NCBI RefSeq assembly: GCF_022952855.1
Contig: NZ_JALJDX010000220.1
Coordinates: forward strand, 1 to 64,000
Direction of reading: 5' to 3'
From: Pseudomonas sp. RGM2987
GTDB lineage: Bacteria; Pseudomonadota; Gammaproteobacteria; Pseudomonadales; Pseudomonadaceae
Length of the DNA: 64,000 nucleotides
Shown: in pieces, positions 34,864 to 43,146 of the stretch
How positions within the stretch are numbered: the stretch's first letter is position 1
Layout: each line of letters opens with the position of its first letter
The notes under the pieces: model-generated
The model's input: the letters and a program-made list of their open reading frames with translations, nothing else
Told to the model about the DNA's origin: nothing
Databases searched by the model: none
Made by a program: the position numbers and the translations under genes

Positions 34864-35766
34864 ATGAGTAATCGACCTAGCCTGGTTGCGCTTCGAGCCT
34901 TTGAAGCAGCTGCAAGACACGGTAATTTCAGTGTTGCTGCGGCTGAGCTCCACCAGACTCCATCTGCAGTCAGTCACCAGATCAAGAGTCTCGAAAGTTT
35001 TTTCGGCTTTCCACTTTTCGTACGCCACAGTCGACACCTTGAGCTCAATAACCAGGGTCGTAGGTTGTTCAATGTCGTCCAACCTGCGTTCAATGCTGTG
35101 GATCAGATATGTACGGAGCTACGACCGTTCGCTGAGACCGAGAAGCTTTCGGTTCATTGTTCACCAAGTTTCGCGAGCAAGTGGCTAGGCCCACGTCTGC
35201 CAGATTTTTTCGCCAAATACCCCCAATTCACCATTCAGCTCTCATCGAGCGCCACGCCGATTGATTTGCATAAGCATGCTGAACTGGACATGGTGATTGC
35301 TTACGGAACGGCCCTCAAAAGCTCTGATATTTGTGTTCAGAGCCTGGGGGCCGAGGAGTGCTGCCCCCTAGGTGCACCGATGCTGCTGGGCGGTCGAACA
35401 GACATCAAGCTCGACGAAATGGACTCCATTCCCCTTATCGAATCGCAGCTCAACCCACTATCCTGGCAAGATTACTTTCGTCAGCATGGAAAGCCGATCC
35501 CCGAGATCATGCATCGCCCTTCATTTGACCGAGGCGCCCTGGCATTAGCTGCGGCAGTCGATGGGCTTGGCCTGGCACTTGAGAGTGTGCGTTTCTCTCA
35601 ACAAGAATTGGCTAGTGGCAGTCTGGTTAAATATCTTGTTGAAGACTGTCGATCTGTAGTGCGCGAAATTCATTTTCTCTGCTATCGACATACGCAGAGA
35701 AACTCACCGAAGACAGTGGCATTTCGCGAATGGCTGACTGAGGCATGTCGTGAGGACGGTGCTTAA
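34864..35766 (+). CDS. LysR-family regulator, GcvA-like
   Basis: The 300-residue protein begins SLVALRAFEAAARHGNFSVA, the GcvA/AmpR-subgroup helix-turn-helix, followed by ELHQTPSAVSHQIKSLESFF. The effector domain has SFASKWLGPRLPDFFAKYPQ. GcvA-like proteins typically act from a divergent promoter, and the 95-bp intergenic region with the class II aldolase gene contains three ATTTCAC half-sites. It should control the aldolase-MFS unit. Confidence 0.92.
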   Translation: MSNRPSLVALRAFEAAARHGNFSVAAAELHQTPSAVSHQIKSLESFFGFPLFVRHSRHLELNNQGRRLFNVVQPAFNAVDQICTELRPFAETEKLSVHCSPSFASKWLGPRLPDFFAKYPQFTIQLSSSATPIDLHKHAELDMVIAYGTALKSSDICVQSLGAEECCPLGAPMLLGGRTDIKLDEMDSIPLIESQLNPLSWQDYFRQHGKPIPEIMHRPSFDRGALALAAAVDGLGLALESVRFSQQELASGSLVKYLVEDCRSVVREIHFLCYRHTQRNSPKTVAFREWLTEACREDGA

Positions 35767-36134
35767 CACTGCGAAGGCGCACGATGAAGTCGTCGATCGA
35801 TGAGGCACTCATGCGCCATCGCTCTGTCCATCGGCTACTTCTGGCCGTTTTCTGACCTTTGCGTAGAGGTTGAATTGCCAAGATTTTCCTAGGCGATGAG
35901 TGAGTAATTGCATGGTCAGCAAATAGTAATAGCGCGTCGATTCAGTGTGATGGTTTAGGTGGTAATTCAAAAATCACGCAAGGTGTTTTCTCTGCCAAGT
36001 CCATGGATTGTCTCGGTGCCAGCGCACAGCTTTAGCTGCTTGGATGGCTTTTGCCTAGTGTAGGTGGCGCTGACGTGTAGTTTGCGAGCCGTACATGACT
36101 CCCGCGAGGAATACCTCCATATCGAATGGCTTGC
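35767..36134. other. Non-coding stretch after the LysR gene
   Basis: About 370 bp with no open gene, RNA or repeat that I can support. It joins catabolic module 1 to a run of broken mobile-element genes and may itself be decayed sequence. Confidence 0.45.
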
Positions 36135-36299
36135 TCATGCTCGGCCACCGATGTAGGCCGAAACTACGTCGATACGACCGTGCCCCAGCTCATAGCTGAT
36201 TTGTGCGCGTGCCTCCTGATCAAGGTGTTGGTCGAGCTGGTAGCAACTACCTCCTTTGATTGGCGCAAGTTGCTTTGTAATCTGCTCATACCGTCTGTA
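36135..36299 (-). pseudogene. Tyrosine-recombinase C-terminal fragment
   Basis: The minus-strand frame ends RAQISYELGHGRIDVVSAYI then GGRA. ELGHGR...Y is the box II end of a site-specific recombinase, and the segment before it (YEQITKQLAPIKGG) fits the preceding helices. The upstream catalytic residues are not in frame. It belongs to a different integrase subgroup from those at 18.3 and 38 kb. Confidence 0.7.
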
Positions 36300-36356
36300 C
36301 AGAAAATGTACCAAAAAGAGGCTGGCTGCAAGAGGCGGGGATGGAGCTCCAGAGAC

Positions 36357-36380
36357 CAAAAAGCCCGCATTTCGCGGGCT
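36357..36380 (-). terminator. Terminator, minus strand
   Basis: AGCCCGC / GCGGGCT stem with a 5-nt loop, followed on the minus strand by TTTTTGG. It would terminate the CoiA-like gene. Confidence 0.75.
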
Positions 36381-36451
36381 CTAGGGTTTTGAGTAGACGC
36401 TGATAGCCGTCTATGTACTGCAAATGGTGCCCTCTCGGGAGACTCACGCTT

Positions 36452-36977
36452 TCACTCGAATCGAGGAAGCGCCTTGGTTGGCTTGCTGATGTGATGACGA
36501 TACGCTTTCTTGGAAATGTCGATCCAGATGCAGCGGATACCTCCTTCCTCGTGGGTCTTTTGGCGTGTTTCATAATCAACATCGCGTTGTGTCGATCGTT
36601 GTATTTCGATGGCTACCTTGCTCTTACCGTTCGGGTGAGTGCAGAGAATGTCAGCCCGAAAAATTTGCCGGAAGCTGTCACCCCCGACTGCTTAGGAAGT
36701 GCAGACCAACCCGTGGCCGTTGCAGCAAAAAGTGATTTAATTTTGAGCATGACATGATCATCGCTTTCCCCCCCGACTGACTGAGTCCGCGTTCACCTGG
36801 CTTATGCGAAAAGAAGCGGTGCCCGAGCCGCGAAACCTTGAGCACCGCTTGGCTTTTGCTCTCGGGCATGAAGACGTCCCGGGATTTGTTCAACGCTTCA
36901 GTTTTCCATTCTTCGTCCGTTAGGAAGACCGAGACAATAGGGGTCCCATCCAACCTATAGGCAAGTAGTCCAATCAC
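36452..36977 (-). pseudogene. CoiA-like competence/nuclease-family gene, frameshifted
   Basis: The product would start MIGLLAYRLDGTPIVSVFLT and carry VLKVSRLGHRFFSHKPGERG. After a G-run the reading continues one frame over as SDDHVMLKIKSLFAATATGW, and after a T-run one frame over again as RADILCTHPNGKSKVAIEIQ. The VAIEIQRS motif is the nuclease-like core of the CoiA-like family. Two one-base losses in homopolymers thus break the gene, and it ends at TGA 36452, short of usual CoiA length. A terminator follows. The family assignment is from motif memory and is moderately sure. Confidence 0.68.
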
Positions 36978-37025
36978 TCATGTCCACGCAAAGGATTAAG
37001 AGAGTCGATGTTTGTGAGCCGAATT

Positions 37026-37966
37026 TCATAGGTCGGTTGTCTGCTGCGCGTACTCCGCTGCGTGGCGGCGGACGAAATCAGCCATTGTGGTCACAGGCTT
37101 ACCGGTCAGAGCGGGCAGTTCGTCTGTTTCACGGTCGTACCGCCCTGTTGATGCAGTTGAGCCATGATCGAGAGGTGGTCGACGACGTGCGGGGGGACGC
37201 TGGCATCGCGCAAATTGTCCGCGCAGGTTGCCACCGACACATCCCGATAGGTGATGGGTCGGCCGAGCGCATCAGAGAATATCCGGGCATGGTGCTCCAT
37301 ATCAGTGGACTGCGGGTCGGTGAGTTTGTAGGCCTTGCCGATATGAGGTGCAGGATCAAACCGGATGTCCGATACGGCATCGGCCACATCTGCGGCGCAG
37401 ATGGGTGAGGTTCTGCTCTGGCTTAGCGGAAGCAGCTATGTGTTCTTTTTCCGAACATTGGCTGCGGCAAAACGCAGAAAGAACCCCTCCATGAACACTG
37501 TGGGTCGAAGCGTCACGACAGGCAGCCCCGACCATGCGAGCGCCTGCTCGACCAAATAGTGCAGCTGTGCTGAGGGTTGTTGGTTTTCAGTGAAACTCAT
37601 CTGTGACATCGTCATCTGTGACATGTTCACGAAGGCCTCGACACCGTGATGCCGCGCCACCGCAGCCTTATTGACCGTGGCCTCCAGATAAGCCGGCGAC
37701 ACAGACATGCCAAAGTAGATTCGTGCGACACCTTCGATCGCACGATGCGTCGACGTAAGATCGGTCAGGTCGCCTACCACCACGTCAGCGTCGAGCTGAC
37801 GTAAAGCGGCAGAGCGAGTATCTTCGCGTCGAACCAAGGCGCGTGCCTTCAGCCATCTGGCAAGCAGCGTTTCGGTCACTGTGCGGCCGATACAGCCGAC
37901 AGCCCCTGTCGCTCCGGTCACCAGCACGGGACGATTAACGTTTTTGCTCATTAACTCTAATTCCAT
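37026..37966 (-). pseudogene. NmrA-like NAD(P)-binding protein, interrupted
   Basis: The first part (176 codons, 37436-37966) has the Rossmann start PVLVTGATGAVGCIGRTVTE and the NmrA-like RPTVFMEGFFLRFAAANV. It then stops at a TAG, and the same frame continues in family-like sequence (TSPICAADVADAVSDIRFDP, PQSTDMEHHARIFSDALGRP). Near 37140 a one-base loss shifts the frame; the correct ending is RETDELPALTGKPVTTMADF... with a stop at 37026. So there is one nonsense mutation and one frameshift in a quinone-oxidoreductase-2/NmrA-type gene of about 310 codons. Confidence 0.8.
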
Positions 37967-38036
37967 TCGCTTCTAGGTTGCGCTCGAGCCAATGAGTCGC
38001 GTCAGGCTCGGTTAATTGAGAGGGTGCTTCAATCCT

Positions 38037-39145
38037 TCACCGGACTATAGGTGTGTGCAAATCAGTGCCTGTCTTGCCGGGCAGAGTCTGCTTGTTCGGA
38101 AAGCAACATTGAGAGCCTCCTGTCAGGGACTTCAGCTCCTGAAAGAAATGCAAGGCGAAGGGGGAGAGGAAGATATGGTGGTCCTGTTTTTTTCGGTTGC
38201 CTTTGACGTTTTCGCTGAGGAGGAACCAGGTCTGCCGGTTCAGATCGACATTCTTCCATTCGGCCTGGAGCAACTCACCAATACAGCACAGCGTGCCCAG
38301 GCTGATCCACAGTGCCAGTTGCGTTTCCTTCTTTTGCAGTCGAATGCCGTCGTATTTCTGGCCCGCGGGGAGGGTGTCGTAATCGGCGGTCATTTGCAGG
38401 AAACGGTTGTGCAATTCCAACAGCTCAGCCGGGGAAAGGAAGCGGCTTCTTTCCGCTTCGTAGTTGGCAGGGATCAATGGGGAGTTGTCGACCAGTTCCG
38501 TCGGATCACCTCAATCAATAAGGCCCGCCAGGGCTGACATTTTCTAGCCCAGCTGAACATCTGAGTGAGGTCGGTGAAGAAACTGATGGCTTGCTGGTGA
38601 GCGCCGCGGTTGACCACAGTGCGGATCAGCGCCCGAATATCGTGTTCGGAGATACTGCTTACAGCGGTCTTGCCGACTGCTGGCAAAAGGTCCTTGTTAA
38701 GGCGTCGTTGCAACTCGGCATTGCCGTCTTTACGCGCGACGCCATCCAACAGCCAGGCCTTGACCAGATCCTGGACGGTCAACGTTTGCACCTTCGTCGT
38801 TTTTACTTGTTCGACCTCTCCGTTAGCTGCGGCGTATGGCTGTGCCTTGGCGGTTTTCTTGTGTCCATTGGGATTGATCTGCTCATCAATGAGTGCCCGG
38901 GCTTGGTTACGCGCCTTGCGGATGTCCGTCAGGGATTCGCGCGGCCAGGTTCCGCAGGCGTACTCCTTATTCTGCTCGCCCCAGCGATAACTTTAGAAAA
39001 AGCTGACCGACACACCGTCCTTGCGGACTGAGATTCGACAGGCCAGATTGCCATCCTCCTTGAGGATGGGGCCGGCATCATTGGCGGTCCAGTGAATGCG
39101 GATTAACCTCTCAAGCGCAAATGACGACTCTTCCAGGCCCTTTCA
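38037..39145 (-). pseudogene. P4-type tyrosine integrase, multiply inactivated
   Basis: Pieced together, the product has an arm-binding part (YRWGEQNKEYACGTWPRESL), a core-binding domain (LTVQDLVKAWLLDGVARKDG, HDIRALIRTVVNRGAHQQAI) and a catalytic domain (LALWISLGTLCCIGELLQAE). Defects: a TAA between SVSFF and SYRWG near 39000, a one-base shift after ALLIE near 38510, and loss of the catalytic domain's C-terminal half. The box I arginine is also replaced by cysteine (TLCCIGELL where TLCRIGELL is expected). No tRNA adjoins it now. Confidence 0.8.
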
Positions 39146-39324
39146 CCCGGAGTTCTGACAAAACATACGTGGGATTGAGCCTTACCGCTTAAGGCCGGTT
39201 TCGCGGATTAGCTGGTCGATCAACGTATGAGGTCAAACCCACCTCCTCTCATAGGCGCAGTTCGCGTGGCTGTAGCAATCCGTTAGGGATGCACCGATCA
39301 ACTTGGCGCGCGACCGCGTCAAGT

Positions 39325-39630
39325 CTAAATGTCCTCGGCACGCATCGCTGTCCGCTGAAAGCGAACAATGCATCGGGTATTGAGGGCGTTTTCGCCCGGT
39401 CTCCCCGGTAAAGTGTGTAACTCGCCCATACCCGTCAGCTGTTTTCGAGACATCCACAGGTTCGACAGCGCGAATAGCGTGGTCAACTGAGCCGTGTTCT
39501 TCATCAGCCTAAGAAAGCGTACTTTTGCGTACCCAAACTGGCGTTTGATTACCCGAAACGGATGCTCAACCTTGGCCCTTGTCTGGGTTTTGAGGTTCGC
39601 GATTTCACGCTTGGCTTTGTGCTGGGCGCC
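39325..39630 (-). pseudogene. IS5-family transposase C-terminal remnant
   Basis: The minus-strand frame reads AKVEHPFRVIKRQFGYAKVR, then FLRLMKNTAQLTTLFALSNL and WMSRKQL, ending at TAG 39325. The EHPFRVIKRQFG segment is the C-terminal catalytic glutamate region of IS5/IS1480-type DDE transposases. The rest of the transposase is not found upstream of about 39630. No inverted repeats were recognised. Confidence 0.8.
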
Positions 39631-39961
39631 AGGCGCAGTTGGTGATGAAATTGCGTGTGCTCAGCACCTCGGTCGAGCGCACTGGGCATCGCTTCAATGA
39701 GCGAGATATGGACGGCAGCCGGCGTTCCGATTAGCTCTATGTTGTGCATACCCCTTCAAGAGTCAACTACTTGCCTCGTGAACTAGGCAGGCCGCACAAG
39801 CAGCTGGCGCCATAGCCCGGCAAATAGCACACAGCCTCTGTGCAGCATTAACTGCCATGAGCAGCAGGCCGACTCGGCGTTTTTTCTCTTGGGGTGAAAT
39901 CCATCTTCAGCGCAAGCGACTAGCTGTTTGTTTTTCAGCAATGCGTCTTTCAAGACATTGT
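39631..39961. other. Non-coding stretch between IS5 remnant and porin gene
   Basis: About 330 bp with only short uncoupled frames. One minus-strand frame (39783-39965) lacks any recognised similarity and overlaps the porin stop. I see no terminator for the porin gene here. Confidence 0.4.
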
Positions 39962-41203
39962 TCACCAGACATTCAAGGGATAGGTGGTTGTTAGTCGAAG
40001 CTCGCTGAAGTTTGCTCCTTTTTCATATCGGGCAAGAATGGTTCGAGCATCGAATGACAAGTTTTTCAATTCGCCAGATTGAACTACGTAGTTGGCGAAT
40101 AAAATGCGCTCTGTTTGCTGATTGTTTCCTTGTCCTTGGCCTAGATCCCAATGCGTACCTTTTGTGAAGCGCGCTCCCATTTTTAATCCTGGAATCCCGA
40201 CACCGCCAAAATCATAAGCGTAGCGAGTGGTCCATGAACGCTCATCGGCGAAAGCAAACACAGTGTAACTCCAGTTGACCATGTGCAAGTTCGGAATATA
40301 GCCGCTGAGCGTCGGAAAACCTGATTCGCCTTCCAATTGTTGATAGCCTAATCCAAATAGGTGGTAGCCTTTGGTGACTGTAAATTGAAGACCATAAGTT
40401 TTGTTATCAATGTTACCTCCTTTTGCTCTTCCCTCGTCGATGCTTTGCCAAAATCGGGCGTCTGTCTTGAGATTGAATCCGTTACCCAGATCGGCGAAGT
40501 GCGAGAGGCCTGCGTAATGCTGTCTGTATAAGTCGTGCATCAACCCAAAGTAATAACTGGCTTCAAGAGTTGGGGTGATTTTGTAACTAAATCCGGCGAA
40601 ATCGAGCCCCGAACTCTCAGGGCTCTCTGGTGGGCCAGAAAGAGAGAATTTTTCATGATTGGATGAGGCCCGGGTTGCCGCCGACCAGAAGCTCCCTGTC
40701 ATGATATTTAAACCATCGATTTCATTGGACTCGACGACTGCTCCTTGATATATAGTTTCAAGCTGACGACTAGGATCAAACCACGCGACTGGAAGTCGAG
40801 GCCGAAAGTCGCCAATTTTTAATTCGGTATTTGAGTACTTGAATTTAGCTGTTACGCCCGCACGGCTTGCATCAGAAGCCTTTCCGGCAGTCTCGCTGTA
40901 CGGTAATGAACCGTCATTACCGGCGGAGTCAAGCTTCAACGCGTATTGGGCATCAATATCCAGTCCTACCTCGAGTGGTGTATCGGTATAACCAGAAACA
41001 AATTTTAGATCAAAACCCTGCGACCAACTGCCGACGTTTGAAGGTGGGCCAGAATAGTTGCGGTGAAGGTAGAAATTTTTCATGTCTATATCCAGACGGC
41101 TATCATGTAAGTAATCAGCAAGCGCTGAATTCGTCGTGACCGTGAGTGCTACGGTTTTACCAATTAAAGTTAAGATGTGTCCCCTGGGTGTGTTTCGGAG
41201 CAT
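39962..41203 (-). CDS. OprD-family outer-membrane porin
   Basis: The 413-residue protein has a signal peptide (LTLIGKTVALTVTTNSALA) and OprD hallmarks: an early FYLHRNYSG strand, SWSQGFDLKFVSGYTDTPLE, LKIGDFRPRLPVAWFDPSRQ and the C-terminal RLTTTYPLNVW, ending in an aromatic residue as required for barrel insertion. OprD-type porins admit specific carboxylates such as phenylacetate or benzoate. It is the last gene on the strand that carries the ABC importer and epoxidase genes, but is separated by 390 bp, so it probably has its own promoter. Confidence 0.93.
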   Translation of the reverse strand: MLRNTPRGHILTLIGKTVALTVTTNSALADYLHDSRLDIDMKNFYLHRNYSGPPSNVGSWSQGFDLKFVSGYTDTPLEVGLDIDAQYALKLDSAGNDGSLPYSETAGKASDASRAGVTAKFKYSNTELKIGDFRPRLPVAWFDPSRQLETIYQGAVVESNEIDGLNIMTGSFWSAATRASSNHEKFSLSGPPESPESSGLDFAGFSYKITPTLEASYYFGLMHDLYRQHYAGLSHFADLGNGFNLKTDARFWQSIDEGRAKGGNIDNKTYGLQFTVTKGYHLFGLGYQQLEGESGFPTLSGYIPNLHMVNWSYTVFAFADERSWTTRYAYDFGGVGIPGLKMGARFTKGTHWDLGQGQGNNQQTERILFANYVVQSGELKNLSFDARTILARYEKGANFSELRLTTTYPLNVW

Positions 41204-41593
41204 TGTGTGTACCTTTTAACTAGTGGAGGTCAAGGCGGTAAAAGATTTGCCTGGGCCGTGAGAGATTAGTGGTTTGTTACTGCAAAGCTGCACGCTTGAA
41301 GTGTGCAGCTGTGTTTGCGCGTGTTTGTTCGCGCCCTTAAAGTGCGATTATGCACCAAAGCGCTAACGATCCTAAAAAGTATAGAAAGCATTAATTTAAT
41401 AATTGTGGGGCGTGCGACTAATTATTAATGTTACGCATTAACTGATTTAGAGTTGTGTGTCGGGTCGAGATCAGGAAGTTGTTAACTGTACTCAAAGGCC
41501 GAACTGTTTATCCTGCTATTATTTGAGGTGACAAAGACCTTGGCGATTTCGCCTGGGGTATGTTAGCTGGCGCCGCGCGGGTAACCAGCCGGT
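41204..41593. other. AT-rich upstream region of the porin gene
   Basis: 390 bp without a gene, strongly AT-rich at 41380-41460 (TTAATTTAATAATTG). On the minus strand TATACT near 41380 could be a -10 box with a poor -35. No operator was identified with confidence. Confidence 0.45.
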
Positions 41594-41776
41594 TTATTTT
41601 TGAAGCTTTACCCAATGGAAGAAACTGCGGCACTCCGCGCACCGATAGAGTATTTCCGATACGCTGCCTCCAAATAAAGATTGGATCTGAACGCTTGTAC
41701 TGCCGCAGTGGGCACATTGAACTTGCCCAGGACCCGTCTTTGGAAATTTATCCTTCACCTGGTCAGGGAATCGCAA
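41594..41776 (-). CDS. Stand-alone PaaD C-terminal zinc-ribbon protein
   Basis: The 60-residue product has two CxxC pairs (VQCAHCGSTSVQIQSLFG, ILYRCAECRSFFHW; Cys21, 24, 46, 49). It matches in spacing and wording the C-terminal zinc ribbon of PaaD, including CGSTxV and the terminal aromatic F-x-W/Y segment. It starts at TTG 41776 with AAGGA eight bases upstream, overlapping the paaC-like gene by 14 bp. In known PaaD this ribbon is fused to a MIP18 domain; here that domain is a separate gene at 42832-43146. It probably acts in maturation of the di-iron epoxidase. Confidence 0.82.
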   Translation of the reverse strand: MRFPDQVKDKFPKTGPGQVQCAHCGSTSVQIQSLFGGSVSEILYRCAECRSFFHWVKLQK

Positions 41777-42563
41777 GTTCTGGTTCCTTGAATCGGATCA
41801 ATTCATGCAGCGTTGCCGGAATTCCCCGCGGACCGCTACGGCGCACTTCAAGAGCCCACGTATCGGAGCCCGTGGCGTTCTGAACGGCTGATGACCCCCC
41901 CAGCGGATGGTACGCGTTAGCGATCCCCTCAATGAAGTCCTGTGAAAGTTTGTGATCGGAGGCTGAGCGTAGGCCAGCCAGATGTAAACGGTCGGAAGCG
42001 CTATGGTTTGGGCCCCACCATTCCAGCAAAATAGGTAAGCGCTGATCAAGTGCATGCTGAGTTTCTTCTGCACGGCCATCGACCAGCAGGCGGCGCCATC
42101 CATCTAGATACAGCTGATGGAAGTCGGTTTCCCTGACAATTTTCGTTGCCAGGCGACTCAGTTGCGGGTCGATCGAAGTGCTGGCAGCGAGCGAGGCAAG
42201 CCGAGCCGAGAATGCCTGCTCAGAAAGATCGCTGGTAACAACGAAGTCAACCCACGAGGCTGGCGCACTATCCAGCACGCGCGCGCTGCGAATACTTACT
42301 GCGCTACGTTGCCACTCAGCTTGCTGGCGGGTGAACCCATAGCGAGACAGATATCGATAAAGTGCTCGGGCGTGCCCGTAATGATTTTGCATCATCGCAC
42401 AAAGTGCGGTCCAGTCGGACACTGAGCGACCATTAGGTAATGCGATAAAGTACCAGTTACCCAGTATGAATTTGCTGTCTGCTACACATAACAGTTCGTC
42501 AAAAAGCAATTTTTCGTCAGTCTCTGCTCTTGCTGAGGGACAAACAATTTCGTCAGTTGACAT
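41763..42563 (-). CDS. paaC: PaaC-like structural subunit of a CoA-thioester epoxidase
   Basis: The 266-residue protein matches the PaaC family: an early ADSKFILGNWYFIALPNGRS (compare LADDALILGQRLSEW), then EDFAMAN-type helices replaced by NHYGHARALYRYLSRYGFTR, and a late ETDFHQLYLDGWRRLLVDGR corresponding to KEVxYHxRHSxxWxxRLGDG. PaaC forms the heterodimer scaffold with PaaA. It is quite divergent from standard PaaC. It starts 2 bp after paaB and overlaps the zinc-ribbon gene. Confidence 0.82.
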   Translation of the reverse strand: MSTDEIVCPSARAETDEKLLFDELLCVADSKFILGNWYFIALPNGRSVSDWTALCAMMQNHYGHARALYRYLSRYGFTRQQAEWQRSAVSIRSARVLDSAPASWVDFVVTSDLSEQAFSARLASLAASTSIDPQLSRLATKIVRETDFHQLYLDGWRRLLVDGRAEETQHALDQRLPILLEWWGPNHSASDRLHLAGLRSASDHKLSQDFIEGIANAYHPLGGSSAVQNATGSDTWALEVRRSGPRGIPATLHELIRFKEPELAIP

Positions 42564-42565
42564 CT

Positions 42566-42835
42566 TTAAACCCCTTTCACATGTAGGTAGTGCTCGTTAT
42601 TCAAAACAGGCGTGATGACATTGTTAGGTACAAGCACCATTTCTAACCAGGGCTGATGATCAAACACAAACCAAGCTCTAGCCTTTGCTAAGTTAAGGTT
42701 TGGAGCGTCAATTGAGCCTATATGAGTCAACGGTTTTCGCGAGTTTTCACGAGCAAAAACTTCATAATATATCGGCCCTGATTCGCCTATCTCTAGCTTC
42801 AAATCAATTATTTTTTTGTGAGTATTGCTTGTCAT
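42566..42835 (-). CDS. paaB: PaaB-like subunit
   Basis: The 89-residue product starts at ATG 42835, overlapping the MIP18 gene stop by ATGA. The core YYEVFARENSRKPLTHIGSI then DAPNLNLAKARAWFVFD and MVLVPNNVITPV fits PaaB, which begins YEVFVRxxxGxxHxHVGSLH and ends near WVVPSxxI. PaaB is required for epoxidase activity and may aid electron-donor docking. The longer frame up to 42910 lies inside the upstream gene and is rejected. Confidence 0.85.
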   Translation of the reverse strand: MTSNTHKKIIDLKLEIGESGPIYYEVFARENSRKPLTHIGSIDAPNLNLAKARAWFVFDHQPWLEMVLVPNNVITPVLNNEHYLHVKGV

Positions 42836-43146
42836 GTGCTGATTCCGTTTCGCTGCATGAAAATACGGGCCTCTGGCGCTATCATGGAGGTGTCCCATTG
42901 GTGATGCCACCCTTCATCCACCTCCACGTGAGTGACACCCGCCAAGCGGCCTACCACATTCACGATTTCACTCTTCAGCATAGAAACTCCTGGGCAGGCC
43001 AAGCATGGAATGCCAAGTTCAACAACAACCAAGCCCCGCGCATCTATACTGATATTACGAAGCATGCCCATGCGTTCAATTGAGACCGGAACGTGAGGGT
43101 CGTTGACTACACTAAGGGCCCTTCGGATGTCCTGTTCATTCACCAT
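42832..43146 (-). CDS. paaD: Stand-alone MIP18-domain protein (PaaD N-terminal half)
   Basis: The 104-residue protein is a single MIP18/DUF59 domain. It has RALSVVNDPHVPVSIERMGM, the conserved cysteine region ELGIPCLACPGVSML and an ending WDTSMIAPEARIFMQRNGIS. That ending parallels the PaaD stretch TxWMSxEGRxKLxxxGIxPP just before its zinc ribbon. Here the protein stops at that point. It overlaps paaA by 7 bp and paaB by 4 bp. It should help insert iron or Fe-S into the epoxidase or its reductase. SufT-like proteins are an alternative, but the context favours PaaD. Confidence 0.85.
   Translation of the reverse strand: MVNEQDIRRALSVVNDPHVPVSIERMGMLRNISIDARGLVVVELGIPCLACPGVSMLKSEIVNVVGRLAGVTHVEVDEGWHHQWDTSMIAPEARIFMQRNGIST

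Noticed and set aside
39783..39965. Possible 60-codon gene after the porin gene
   Set aside because: No ribosome-binding site, no recognised similarity, and it overlaps the porin stop. Probably decayed IS-adjacent DNA.
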